A stretch of DNA of 64,000 nucleotides from the NCBI GenBank assembly GCA_910576205.1, contig CAJTHL010000006.1:40432-104431 (forward strand), written 5' to 3'. Under the pieces are notes generated by a model that saw only the letters and a program-made list of their open reading frames with translations, was not told the origin of the DNA and ran no database searches. This DNA comes from Clostridia bacterium. Lineage in GTDB: Bacteria; Bacillota; Clostridia; Lachnospirales; Lachnospiraceae. Shown one piece after another: positions 26,363 to 34,937 of this stretch; within the stretch, counting starts at the first letter, position 1; each line of letters starts with the position of its first letter. The translations under genes were made by a program, and so were the position numbers.

Positions 26363-26941
26363 TCAAGAGTAGATGCCGTGCATAAACTGATGCACCAGGG
26401 AATAAATCTCCTCATCGGAAATGCAGATCTCACCGCTTTTGCTCTCCTCAAATTTCATCTCGATGAAATAGCTGATTAACCCGGCAAAGCCCAGACTGAA
26501 CTGCTTCTGCCTGCCGTGCATATTTCCCAGCTGCCCGGACGCCGCCTCGAAGATCTGCTCCACCGCTCTCTGCTGCCGGCGCACAATAGGACGCACCGCC
26601 TGGTATGGGGCGCTCTCGTGGGGAAAGTGAAACATGGAGAACAGCAGATGATAAAACCGCGGCGCCTGCTCCGCAAAATCCGCAAATACCCGGGCGCAGG
26701 CCCACAGCGTCCCTCTGAGATCTCCCGTAAAATTCGCCGCCTGCTCTAACCCCTCCACAAACCGGGTACATCCCTCCTTCAGGAGCTGTTCCAAAAGTCC
26801 GTATTTACTTTTAAAATAATAGTACAACGTCGGCTTGGATACGCCGGATTTCTCGGCAATCTCCTGCACGCCTACCGCGTCGTACCCCCTGCTGTAAAAC
26901 AGCTCCAGGGCAATGTGTAAAATCTGCTCGCGTTTATCCAT
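26363..26941 (-). CDS. TetR/AcrR-family transcriptional regulator
   Basis: A 192-residue repressor with an N-terminal TetR HTH (residues 5-50; YDAVGVQEIAEKSGVSKPTLYYYFKSK) and a helical ligand-binding C-terminus. It starts only about 17 nt after its own -10 box. The operator palindrome lies in the promoter spacer, so it represses itself and, by operon structure, the amylase and glgB genes downstream. The inducer is unknown; a sugar or glucan metabolite is a guess from context. Confidence 0.9.
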   Translation of the reverse strand: MDKREQILHIALELFYSRGYDAVGVQEIAEKSGVSKPTLYYYFKSKYGLLEQLLKEGCTRFVEGLEQAANFTGDLRGTLWACARVFADFAEQAPRFYHLLFSMFHFPHESAPYQAVRPIVRRQQRAVEQIFEAASGQLGNMHGRQKQFSLGFAGLISYFIEMKFEESKSGEICISDEEIYSLVHQFMHGIYS

Positions 26942-26958
26942 GTATGGCCTCTGGCACT

Positions 26959-26988
26959 ATTATATACCGTTCGGTATAGAGGCGTCAA
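26959..26988 (-). promoter_or_regulatory. Promoter with embedded TetR operator
   Basis: On the minus strand TTGACG (26983-26988) and TATAAT (26959-26964) are 18 nt apart. A 16-bp sequence with perfect TATACCG / CGGTATA arms (26963-26978) fills the spacer and touches the -10 box. This is the classic TetR-family operator form. The leader before the regulator's start at 26941 is only about 10 nt. Confidence 0.8.
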
Positions 26989-27145
26989 GCAGGAAGTCAC
27001 AGACAGGTAAAGCCGGTTTGGATGCAGACCGTTTCGAAAAAGTCACCTTCCCCGGAATCTTTAAGGAATACTAAAAATTTTAAAGAATTTTTAAAGAAAC
27101 GGACACACTATCTGTGATAAAATACAGGATATAAGGAGAGATATT

Positions 27146-28201
27146 ATGAGACGCAAAGAAAATGCAAAGACTGCGCTTAGAGCCAGACGCCTGGGAATCC
27201 CACTGCTTTTTATTCTGTTCTGCCTCACCGGATGTGAGAAAAAAGGGGTCCTTGACATGGGGCCAGCCGGCCAGGAAGCTGTCAAGGCGGAAGCAGAACA
27301 GGCCGCAGTCCGTCTGGCCCAGGCAGGGAATACAAGTGGAAATCCCACAGCAAACGGGGGCGAATGTCCCGGAACCTCAGAAAAATATGCCGGAAACGGC
27401 GCGTCCCCAAACGATGCATCCGGAAATATGACCGCCGGAAACGGGACTGACCAGGAAAAAAAGGAGCCCCCCGCCGGCTGGGAGCTGGTATTGGCCTCGG
27501 AGGACTGGGGGCTTTCCTTTGGGGAATCCGGCGCACAGCCCACAGGCAACGCGGCGGCTTCCGATCTGGCCTGGTACGACGCCTACTATGTGGGATCCGG
27601 GGAGGAAAAAATTATTTATCTCACTTTTGACTGCGGTTATGAAAACGGCAATACAGAGCCTATTCTGGACGCTCTGAAAAAACATAACGCCACGGGCACC
27701 TTTTTCGTGGTGGGCCATTACCTGGAGACGGCGCCGGAGCTGGTAAAGCGCATGGTGGCGGAGGGGCACGCCGTGGGCAACCACACCTACCACCACCCGG
27801 ACATGCCCTCCATCTCCAGGAAGGAAGATTTCCAGAAGGAGCTGGACGGCGTGGCAGACTTGTTCCAGGAGATTACCGGCGCCAGGCTTTCCCCCTACTA
27901 CCGTCCGCCCCAGGGAAAATGCAACGTGGAAAATCTAAAGCTCGCCCAGGAGCTGGGATACCACACCATTTTCTGGAGCCTGGCCCATGTGGACTGGAAT
28001 CAAGACAAGCAGCCCGGACGCCAGGAATCCATTGACAAGCTTACCTCCCGGGTTCATCCTGGAGCCATTGTCCTGCTGCATAACACCTCCAGCACCAACG
28101 GGGAAATTCTGGATGAGCTCCTGACCAGATGGGAGGAGATGGGATATAGCTTCCGGCCTCTTTCGGAGCTGACAGAAAAATCAATTCCCCCCCAGCAATA
28201 A
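27146..28201 (+). CDS. PdaA-type polysaccharide deacetylase, lipoprotein
   Basis: A 351-residue lipoprotein (signal to Cys30 in LTGC). A variable Gly/Asn/Glu-rich linker (30-115) precedes the catalytic NodB domain (about 150-340). Motifs are TFDCGYENG (with the Cys of the PdaA subgroup in place of the second Asp), HTYHHPDM (H-x3-H), RPPQG and LLHNTS. PdaA-type enzymes deacetylate N-acetylmuramic acid on the way to muramic-delta-lactam of the spore cortex. Other members remove acetyl groups from vegetative wall glycans. It stands alone, transcribed right, with AAGGAG before ATG. The sporulation role is inferred from subgroup resemblance and other spore genes here. Confidence 0.85.
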   Translation: MRRKENAKTALRARRLGIPLLFILFCLTGCEKKGVLDMGPAGQEAVKAEAEQAAVRLAQAGNTSGNPTANGGECPGTSEKYAGNGASPNDASGNMTAGNGTDQEKKEPPAGWELVLASEDWGLSFGESGAQPTGNAAASDLAWYDAYYVGSGEEKIIYLTFDCGYENGNTEPILDALKKHNATGTFFVVGHYLETAPELVKRMVAEGHAVGNHTYHHPDMPSISRKEDFQKELDGVADLFQEITGARLSPYYRPPQGKCNVENLKLAQELGYHTIFWSLAHVDWNQDKQPGRQESIDKLTSRVHPGAIVLLHNTSSTNGEILDELLTRWEEMGYSFRPLSELTEKSIPPQQ

Positions 28202-28297
28202 AAAGCGGTCTCTCATTGCTATTTTCCTGGGACTTTGCTATACTTACAGGTAAAAACACGAATCCGTTCCACAAGGATATTTTACAGGAGGCCTCTT

Positions 28298-29227
28298 ATG
28301 ATCGTATCCGTTACCTTAAACCCGTGTATCGATAAAACCGTATACTTAGACCGGCTCACCGTAGGGGAATACAACCGTGTCCGTTCTACGCGTACAGACG
28401 TGTGTGGGAAAGGCGTTAATATGAGTATCGTTCTGTCCCATTTCGGGATTCCCACCTGCTGCACCGGTTTTAATTTTAAGGAAAACGGAAGGCTTCTGGA
28501 AAAAGTTCTGGAACGGGAAGGAATTCCCTACGACTTTGTGACGGCAGACGGGGAAATCCGCACAAATATCAAGCTCTTTGACCGTTCCTGTCGGGATATG
28601 ACGGAAATCAACGAGGCAGGCCCCCTTGTTCCCCCCCAGACGGTGGAGGCCCTGCTGGAAAAGGTGGAAGAGCTTTTGGAGCAATGCTCCATCCTTGTTT
28701 TAAGCGGCAGTATCCCTCCCGGCGTTCCCACGGATATCTACGGAACCCTTATCCGCATGGCCCACAGAAAAAATGTGAAAACCGTGCTGGATGCCGCCGG
28801 GGAGCCTTTTCTACTGGGCCTTAAGGAAAAGCCCTGTCTCATCAAGCCCAACGATTTTGAGCTGGCCCAGGCTTTCCCCGGGGAGACAAAGGCCGGTAAG
28901 ACGCCCCTTGAGATCGCCCGGAATATTGTAAGGGACGGCGTCCCCTATGTGTGCGTTTCCATGGGCGGGGACGGCGCCTTATTTGTAGATGAATCCCACG
29001 CCTACCAGGCCAGACCCCTCCCCATAGAGGTAAAAGGCCTCACCGGGGCCGGGGATTCCATGGTGGCCGGCATGTGCTGTGCCCTCCACAAGGGACTGGA
29101 TGCCAGGGAAATGCTTCGCTACGCCTGCGCGGCCGCAGCCGGAAGTGTCCGCCTGGAAGGGACACTCCTGGCCTCTTTATCCGACCTGGAAGAATTGCTT
29201 CCGCAGGTGGAAATTACCCCCCTTTAA
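28298..29227 (+). CDS. PfkB-family 1-phosphofructokinase / tagatose-6-phosphate kinase-like
   Basis: A 309-residue PfkB carbohydrate kinase of the FruK/LacC/PfkB branch. It starts VTLNPCIDKTVYLDRL, has the GKGVNMS substrate motif near residue 38, GSIPPGVP in the middle, and the C-terminal GLTGAGDSMVAGM anion-hole and catalytic Asp motif. It phosphorylates a sugar phosphate such as fructose-1-phosphate or tagatose-6-phosphate. No PTS or DeoR gene is adjacent to fix the substrate. AGGAGG lies 6 nt before ATG. Its 3' end runs into a response-regulator fragment on the opposite strand. Confidence 0.88.
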   Translation: MIVSVTLNPCIDKTVYLDRLTVGEYNRVRSTRTDVCGKGVNMSIVLSHFGIPTCCTGFNFKENGRLLEKVLEREGIPYDFVTADGEIRTNIKLFDRSCRDMTEINEAGPLVPPQTVEALLEKVEELLEQCSILVLSGSIPPGVPTDIYGTLIRMAHRKNVKTVLDAAGEPFLLGLKEKPCLIKPNDFELAQAFPGETKAGKTPLEIARNIVRDGVPYVCVSMGGDGALFVDESHAYQARPLPIEVKGLTGAGDSMVAGMCCALHKGLDAREMLRYACAAAAGSVRLEGTLLASLSDLEELLPQVEITPL

Positions 29228-29293
29228 GCCCCTGCGCAGCATTTCGCTGATTTCCGTATCGTCCTCCACCAGCAGGATCCGGTAATTGTTCAT
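29177..29293 (-). pseudogene. 5' stub of an OmpR-type response regulator
   Basis: An ATG at 29293, with GAGGAA upstream inside the end of the preceding gene, opens the frame MNNYRILLVEDDTEISEML. This is the exact start of a receiver domain, with the acidic pair Glu-Asp-Asp. After about 24 codons the homology ends where the convergent PfkB gene begins, and the frame stops at 29177. The rest of the regulator is missing, so a deletion probably joined the PfkB gene to this stub. A long overlap of two intact genes can be excluded because no receiver or effector sequence continues. Confidence 0.65.
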
Positions 29294-29299
29294 GGCCGT

Positions 29300-32200
29300 C
29301 TATTCCTCGAAATCTTTTTCCAGCAGCACATAGTTTCCGAATTCATCCTGGCGGCGCTTGGAAAACAGCTTCTTGACGCCTTTACGGCTGGCGCTGATTA
29401 CGGCGTCGTCTATAATCTCCTTTACCTCCGACACGTTGACCAGGTGATCGCTGGTCTGGCCGTTGCCAATGCGGTTATACAGAGCCAGCACGGCCAGCTC
29501 ATCCAGCACGTACCCCTGTTCCAGGGCGTAGGATTTGCCAAAAGCCACCAGCTCGTTGTTGGTGAATACGGGAATCTCAATGGTTTTATCAAATTTAGCC
29601 CCAAGGCTTTCACATTTGCGGAAAAGCTTTTTGATCTCGGAGGCCTCGTCCTCCAGCACCACAAAAAGGTTGTCCGTCTGCCCCAGCATAGCGCTGCTCA
29701 GTTTGCTGGCCGCCTCCGCTGTGAGCGCCCCCGCGTGCTCAATGACCAGAGCTCCCCCGCTTAATTTGTTTACCACGGCCGCCACGTCCTTCTGGCTCAG
29801 CGCTTTTCCCGTTACCCGGGCCACCTTGCTGCCCTTTGCCCGGCGCTGCTTCTGTACGGCCTTTACCATGTCAATAGCCAGGGTGCTCTTTCCGTTTCCG
29901 CTCTCCCCGGTGACAACCAGGTTCCCGCTCTGGGAGGTTCCATCCAGCTCCCTCTTCCCCTCCTCCTCCAGGAACATGGAAAGCTGCTGGTTCATGCCGT
30001 GGACGGAAGTAAAATAGGCAAAGAGCTTTTCCTGCTCCTCCGTAAGATACTTGCCGCTGACATGCCTAAGTTCGTCCTCCAGTACCTTTTCCAGATCCCA
30101 CATCATATTGGTCACCGGCTCGTACTCTCTTTCCAGAAGCTCTGGGGAGATCTCCTTTTCCACAGACTTCCTGCCAGAGGAAGCCCGTTTTTTCTTAGGC
30201 GGCTTTGACGCGGCCTTTGTTTGCGCCGGTTCTAAGGGCTCTCTCTCCAGATCGTCCTCTTCCATGGAAAGCTCTTTCTCCAGAGCCTCCTCTTCCATGG
30301 AAGGCTCTCTCTTTGGCTCCTCCGGCATGGGAGATTCTCCGTCCAGTTCCTTCTCCCGGGCGCTTTCTGGCATGAATTCCTCTTCCGCCTGGATTTTCCC
30401 GGCCCCAGACAGTTCTTCCTCCTCTGTCTTTTCCGGCGCAGGGCGTCTCCCTGGGCGTGCCGCTTTCCGGACAGGTTTCTGCTCCGCCGCCTCTACTGGA
30501 GCGGCATATTTCCCCTTTTCCAGCTCTGCCATATCCTCTTCCAGGGCGGCTGTGAGAATCTTTTCTATCTCGTCGATATCTTCTGGCAGGTCGTTTTCCA
30601 CTTCCTGGCCAATATCCGGGAATCCGGTCTCTTTTCCATGCCCGCCGGATAGTTCTTCCGGCTTCTCTTTTCCCCGGACAGGCTCCCGGGTTCCTGCCTC
30701 AGGCTCTTCCTGGGCAGGTATTGGCGCTTCCTGGCCTTTGGCCGCCTTTTTCACCGTCTCCCCGGCTTCTTCCAGGCTGTCTCCGGCCTGCCCCTTCCGC
30801 TCTATGGGCTCCACAATGATTTTTACGGGCAGTTTTCCCTCTATCTCGTCTAATAACTGCTGTACATCCGGGGGAATCAGATTTGGCAGGCCCTCCGGCG
30901 TCTCAAGCCCGGCTGCCTGACGCTCCCTGTGCAGGCGTTCCTCCTCCTGCTTTTGCAGCGCCGCCTCTTTTTTGCGCTCCTCCTCCTGCTCCGCAAGCAC
31001 ATCCAGCTTTTCTTTCATCTGCTGTTTTTTTGCCTCCCACTCCGCCATGACCTCCTCAATGGTCATCTGGCCGGTGATCTGGCGATCCAGTATATTTTCC
31101 TCTGCGTTAAAGGTAAGCTGGCCGTCCTCGCTTTGTCCCAGGCGAAGCCGCTCTCCCTCCTGCTGCTCCCTGTTTCCTGGAACCGGCGATTCTGCTTCCC
31201 GGGAAGCCTCCGCCTGCTCCAGGGCTTTCTCTGCCTGTGCAGCCTGGCGTTTCTCCTCCTCTGCTGCCTGGCGTTTTGCTTCCTCCTGACGGCGCATCTC
31301 CGCCTCCGCTGCCTGGCGGCGGACTTCCTTCCTGCGCAGGATTTCCGCCTCCTTTGCCCGGCGGGCCTCCTCCTGGCGGCGGGCCTTTTCTTCCGCCTTC
31401 CGCTGAAGCTCTGCCTGACGGGCCGCCTCTTCCTCCTCTTCCCGACGGCGGGCTGCCTCCCGCTGCCAGGCTTCAATATCCGACTCCGGGAAATCTTCCG
31501 CTTCTTCCTCAGAAGGAGACTCCTCCTGTAAGAGGTCACGCAGGCCCTCAGCCAGCTCTGCCTGGAGGTTCACCGTACTGTAGCGCTCGTCTGGATTTAC
31601 TGTCCGGATGCGGATTTCCTCTTCCACAGGCTGCTCTTCTTCCGGCTCCTCCCGCAGCGCGTCCTCCTTAGGAGCCGCCTCTGCTTTTGCCGCCTTTGCA
31701 GCCTTTTTCTCCTTTAGGGAGGTCACCTTCCCATACCGCTTCATAAGCTCCTGGTATTTCTCTTCCTGGGAAGCCGTCAAGGGCTGGATCTGCCTCTTCA
31801 GCTCCATGGCCCGGCGCACATATTCCCCTTCGCTGAACCACAGAATCAGATCGTCGCACTCCTCCACGCACTTGGCGGTCATTCCCTCTTTATAATAGAG
31901 GCTGGCCAGCTCATAAGCCCATTTCTCATGGTATTCCCTGCTTTTGAATTCCTCCAGAATCTGGATCTGTTCCTTGACAGGCGCCCCTTTTCCCTGGTAA
32001 ATCTTATATTTCAGAATATATCTGCTCAGATCATGGGGAGCCATGTCCACAAATTCCTTGTACAGATCCCTGGCCTCCTCAAAGTCTCCCATCTGGATAG
32101 CCATCTCTGTCATCTTGTACACGATTGTCCGGCCAATGGGCGCTCTGTCGTAGGCCATGTTCAAAATCTCGAAGCTGTCCTCATACCGCTCCATCTTTTC

Positions 32201-32350
32201 ATAGATCTCGCTGACTGTGGTGAGAAGCTCCACATTCTTTACCCGCCGCCAGTCGATGCCGTCCGCAATCTTCGCAGCCATTTTATAATCTTTTTTCTGC
32301 ACCAGATGCTGCATCTGCTCTGCTTTTATTTTAAACTCGTACTTGTCCAA
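29300..32350 (-). CDS. TPR / coiled-coil protein with degenerate SpoVK/CbbX-like AAA+ domain
   Basis: A 1016-residue cytosolic protein. Residues 1-205 are TPR-like helical repeats. About 215-750 is a highly charged Glu/Lys/Arg/Ala-rich region with strong coiled-coil character and disordered stretches. About 755-1000 is an AAA+ module: Walker A GESGNGKS (815-822), then GGALVIEHAGAL aligning with GGVLFIDEAYSL of SpoVK/CbbX, so the Walker B Asp-Glu reads Glu-His. LFVVLEDEASEIKKLF and IEIPVFTNNELVAF match later AAA+ parts. The arginine-finger SRF is replaced by AKF. ATP binding looks possible but hydrolysis may be weak. Start is TTG with GGAGG about 8 nt upstream. A downstream response-regulator stub suggests a former operon partner. 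Function unknown. Confidence 0.75.
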   Translation of the reverse strand: MDKYEFKIKAEQMQHLVQKKDYKMAAKIADGIDWRRVKNVELLTTVSEIYEKMERYEDSFEILNMAYDRAPIGRTIVYKMTEMAIQMGDFEEARDLYKEFVDMAPHDLSRYILKYKIYQGKGAPVKEQIQILEEFKSREYHEKWAYELASLYYKEGMTAKCVEECDDLILWFSEGEYVRRAMELKRQIQPLTASQEEKYQELMKRYGKVTSLKEKKAAKAAKAEAAPKEDALREEPEEEQPVEEEIRIRTVNPDERYSTVNLQAELAEGLRDLLQEESPSEEEAEDFPESDIEAWQREAARRREEEEEAARQAELQRKAEEKARRQEEARRAKEAEILRRKEVRRQAAEAEMRRQEEAKRQAAEEEKRQAAQAEKALEQAEASREAESPVPGNREQQEGERLRLGQSEDGQLTFNAEENILDRQITGQMTIEEVMAEWEAKKQQMKEKLDVLAEQEEERKKEAALQKQEEERLHRERQAAGLETPEGLPNLIPPDVQQLLDEIEGKLPVKIIVEPIERKGQAGDSLEEAGETVKKAAKGQEAPIPAQEEPEAGTREPVRGKEKPEELSGGHGKETGFPDIGQEVENDLPEDIDEIEKILTAALEEDMAELEKGKYAAPVEAAEQKPVRKAARPGRRPAPEKTEEEELSGAGKIQAEEEFMPESAREKELDGESPMPEEPKREPSMEEEALEKELSMEEDDLEREPLEPAQTKAASKPPKKKRASSGRKSVEKEISPELLEREYEPVTNMMWDLEKVLEDELRHVSGKYLTEEQEKLFAYFTSVHGMNQQLSMFLEEEGKRELDGTSQSGNLVVTGESGNGKSTLAIDMVKAVQKQRRAKGSKVARVTGKALSQKDVAAVVNKLSGGALVIEHAGALTAEAASKLSSAMLGQTDNLFVVLEDEASEIKKLFRKCESLGAKFDKTIEIPVFTNNELVAFGKSYALEQGYVLDELAVLALYNRIGNGQTSDHLVNVSEVKEIIDDAVISASRKGVKKLFSKRRQDEFGNYVLLEKDFEE

Positions 32351-32480
32351 GAGTATCTCCTCCGCTACCAGAAACTTTCTTATTCTGCTTCATTCCGCAA
32401 AACACGCCAAAAAATGCTATAATTAGATTTAGTGTATCACAGTCCAAAAGCCTTGTCAAAAATTTCTTCTGTATCCCATA

Positions 32481-32510
32481 AAAATGGATACCATTAAGGT
32501 ATCCATTTTT
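32481..32510. terminator. Intrinsic terminator after feoB
   Basis: A perfect 12-bp stem AAAATGGATACC / GGTATCCATTTT with a 5-nt loop begins directly at the feoB stop and is flanked by T-runs on both strands. It separates feoB from the TPR/AAA+ gene. The gap 32351-32480 holds no other clear feature. Confidence 0.85.
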
Positions 32511-34547
32511 TCACAATAATACACCTGTCTGGTAAACAATTACCGCCGCAACCCAGGCCGCCGCCAGCTGGAACAAGGCCCCGGACAGCGTCCATTTCCA
32601 GGAACGGGTCTCCCGGCGGATGGTGGCCACCGCCGCCATGCAGGGGGTATACAAAAGGCAGAAGGTCATTAGGGCATAGGCGTTTACCGGAGTAAAGCCC
32701 ACGGCCGCCAGTGCAGCCGCCATGGCGCTCTGCCCTGCTCCGCTGGCCGCGTTTGCCACGCCAAACAGCACGCTCATGCTGGACACCACCACTTCCTTTG
32801 CGGCCAGACCGGAAATCAGCGCCACCGCAATCTGCCAGTATCCCAGCCCCGCCGGCGCCAGAGCCGGCGCCAGCAGCCGCCCCAGCATAGCCCCAAAGCT
32901 CTCCGACATATCGGACACCATGCCGCCCATACCGAAGTTCAGCACCACCCATATGATAATGGAAGCCACAAAGATGGTGGTTCCCGCCTTTTTCAGATAA
33001 TCCTCCACCTTTTCCCAGGTATAGATGGCAATGCTGTGCAGATTGGGCGTCTTGTACTCCGGAAGCTCTATGAGAAGAGTATTGATTTCTTTTTTCTTAA
33101 TCACCCGGTTCATCATAAGCGCCGCCCCTATGGCTGCTCCTACGCTGAGCACATACATGGAGTAGGCGGCAAGCATGGCATAAGAGCCAAAAAACATCTG
33201 GGAAAACAGCACGTAAATGGGCAGTCTGGCGCTGCAGGACATAAAAGGCGTCACCAGAATGGTTTTCAGCCTGTCCCTGGGATCCTCCAGGGCCCTGGAC
33301 GCCATGACCGCAGGCACTGTACAGCCAAACCCCAGCAGCATGGGAATAAACGCCCGGCCGGATAAACCGATTTTCCCCATGATTCCGTCCATCACGAAAG
33401 CTACCCGGGCCATATAGCCGCTGTCCTCCAGGAAAGCCAGGGCCAGAAACAGGATGAATATATTTGGCAGGAAGGTGAGAATGCCTCCCACCCCTGCAAT
33501 GATTCCGTCCACCACCAGGGACTGCATCACAGGTCCTGTATGTATGGCCTCCAGAATATGGAGCACCATGCCGGAGAATGCCTCGATGCCCTGCTCCATA
33601 TACCCCTTCAGCCAGTCCCCCACCGTAAAGGTCAAGAAGAATACCAGGGCCATAATCCCCAGGAAAATGGGCACGCCCCAGATCCGGTGGGTCAGAATCC
33701 CGTCAATCTTATCTGTAAACTGGGCCTTGGCGCTTTTTCCCACCAGGCACTCCTCTATAATCTCCTCTATAAAATCGTATTTCTGATTGATAATGTCTGT
33801 CTCATAGCTTCTGTCCACCACCCCGGTAAGATCCAGGGGATATTTCTCCATAATCTGCTGATCCTGTCCCAGATATTTAATGGCATGCCAACGGACATTT
33901 GGCAGAAAACCGTATTTTTCTGTCAGAAGATCTGAAACCGCATCGATTTTATCCTCTATCTCATCGCTGTACACCATCACGGTATTTTTGTGGTGGTCAT
34001 GGCGGTGCCTGCTCTCATAGGCATGGTCGTGCTCCAGGGTGTCCAGCTCCTTGTCCTTGTGGTGCAGCACGGCATGCATAAGGATCTCCAGCCCCCGCTT
34101 CTGGCGGGCGCTGACAGGAATGCAGGGCACTCCCAGCATTTCCGGAAGCCGATGCAGATCGATGGCCATGCCCCGCTCCTCCACAATATCAATCATATTT
34201 AACGCCAGCACCACCGGTTTTCCAAGCTCAATCAGCTGCAAAGTCAGATAGAGGTTCCGCTCCAGGGAGGAAGCGTCCGCCACGTCAATGACCACATCTA
34301 CCTCATCCCCCAAAATGTAGCTGCGGGACACCTTTTCTTCCATGGTGTAGGAGGTTAGACTGTAAATACCCGGAAGATCTACCAGACGAATAAAATTTCC
34401 CTGATAATGATAGGAGCCCTCCTTCTTTTCCACCGTTACGCCAGGCCAGTTGGCTACTTTAAGCTTCGCTCCGGTGTAATCGTTAAACAGCGTGGTCTTT
34501 CCGCAGTTGGGATTTCCCACAAAGGCCACATGAATCTGCTCCTTCAT
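32511..34547 (-). CDS. feoB: Ferrous iron transporter FeoB
   Basis: A 678-residue inner-membrane Fe(II) transporter. The N-terminal G domain has GNPNCGKTTLFN (G1, from residue 11), switch region G2, DLPGIYSL (G3) and LNMIDI (G4). A helical spacer with a His-rich segment (about 175-190, HDHAYESRHRHDHHK) precedes two Gate repeats (GFGCTVPAVMASRALED and AAKEVVVSSMSV) and about eight transmembrane helices. It imports ferrous iron under low oxygen. ATG overlaps the feoA stop (ATGA), showing translational coupling. Confidence 0.97.
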   Translation of the reverse strand: MKEQIHVAFVGNPNCGKTTLFNDYTGAKLKVANWPGVTVEKKEGSYHYQGNFIRLVDLPGIYSLTSYTMEEKVSRSYILGDEVDVVIDVADASSLERNLYLTLQLIELGKPVVLALNMIDIVEERGMAIDLHRLPEMLGVPCIPVSARQKRGLEILMHAVLHHKDKELDTLEHDHAYESRHRHDHHKNTVMVYSDEIEDKIDAVSDLLTEKYGFLPNVRWHAIKYLGQDQQIMEKYPLDLTGVVDRSYETDIINQKYDFIEEIIEECLVGKSAKAQFTDKIDGILTHRIWGVPIFLGIMALVFFLTFTVGDWLKGYMEQGIEAFSGMVLHILEAIHTGPVMQSLVVDGIIAGVGGILTFLPNIFILFLALAFLEDSGYMARVAFVMDGIMGKIGLSGRAFIPMLLGFGCTVPAVMASRALEDPRDRLKTILVTPFMSCSARLPIYVLFSQMFFGSYAMLAAYSMYVLSVGAAIGAALMMNRVIKKKEINTLLIELPEYKTPNLHSIAIYTWEKVEDYLKKAGTTIFVASIIIWVVLNFGMGGMVSDMSESFGAMLGRLLAPALAPAGLGYWQIAVALISGLAAKEVVVSSMSVLFGVANAASGAGQSAMAAALAAVGFTPVNAYALMTFCLLYTPCMAAVATIRRETRSWKWTLSGALFQLAAAWVAAVIVYQTGVLL

Positions 34548-34789
34548 TTTATGGCCCTCCCCTCTGCCTGGCCAGCGTTTACCTCCACGCCCTCCGCGAT
34601 CTGCCTTCCCACAGCAAACCGGGTTCCCCGCACCTTTATAATAAGCGTTCCGCTCTTTTTCTGATTTAAAATTTCTACCCTTGTTCCCCGGGTCAGCCCC
34701 AGTATCTGGAGACGCCGCTTAACCTTCTCCTCCAGGCAGATCTCCTCCACCTGGTAGCCTTCCCCCGGCTTTCCATCCCGCAATATCAT
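34544..34789 (-). CDS. feoA: Ferrous iron transport protein FeoA
   Basis: An 81-residue SH3-like cytosolic protein. The FeoA pattern is evident in RLQILGLTRGTRVEILNQ and GTLIIKVRGTRFAVGRQIAEGV. It supports FeoB activity. An AGGAG site lies about 11 nt upstream. The gene is driven by a promoter embedded in the preceding terminator, with a Fur-like site, so iron repression is expected. Confidence 0.93.
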   Translation of the reverse strand: MILRDGKPGEGYQVEEICLEEKVKRRLQILGLTRGTRVEILNQKKSGTLIIKVRGTRFAVGRQIAEGVEVNAGQAEGRAIK

Positions 34790-34828
34790 TTTGAATTTTA
34801 CTCCTTTGCTATGTCGAATCCTGTCTCT

Positions 34829-34857
34829 ACTATATCACCCCATAAAAAAAGCGTCAA
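34829..34857 (-). promoter_or_regulatory. feoAB promoter, -35 box inside a terminator stem
   Basis: On the minus strand TTGACG (34852-34857) and TATAGT (34829-34834) are 17 nt apart. The -35 box is part of the distal arm of the terminator hairpin at 34853-34891. Start of transcription would be near 34822, giving a leader of about 33 nt to feoA. Confidence 0.65.
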
Positions 34858-34891
34858 CGACTATTGATAATAATAATCAATAATCGTTGAC
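34846..34891 (-). terminator. Terminator of the DegV gene, containing a Fur-box-like sequence
   Basis: A 16-bp stem (34853-34868 with 34876-34891, one pair being a U-G wobble in the minus-strand RNA) and a 7-nt AT loop are followed on the minus strand by seven Ts. The centre (34865-34879) reads TGATAATAATAATCA, one base off the 7-1-7 Fur consensus TGATAAT-x-ATTATCA. It therefore ends the degV transcript and probably binds Fur just upstream of the feoA -35 box. Confidence 0.7.
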
Positions 34892-34937
34892 ACTTTTTTT
34901 GTCAAAACCGGCTGGTTTTCTCTTTTTTCCCAGTTTC

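Noticed and set aside
30051..31671. Ser-rich and Leu-rich frames opposite the TPR/AAA+ gene
   Set aside because: They are complements of the Glu/Lys/Arg-rich coiled-coil coding region; composition alone explains them.
30200..31700. Possible DNA repeat array in the Glu/Ala/Arg-rich part of the TPR/AAA+ gene
   Set aside because: The repetition is at protein level (biased composition, heptads) with irregular DNA; no constant repeat unit was found.
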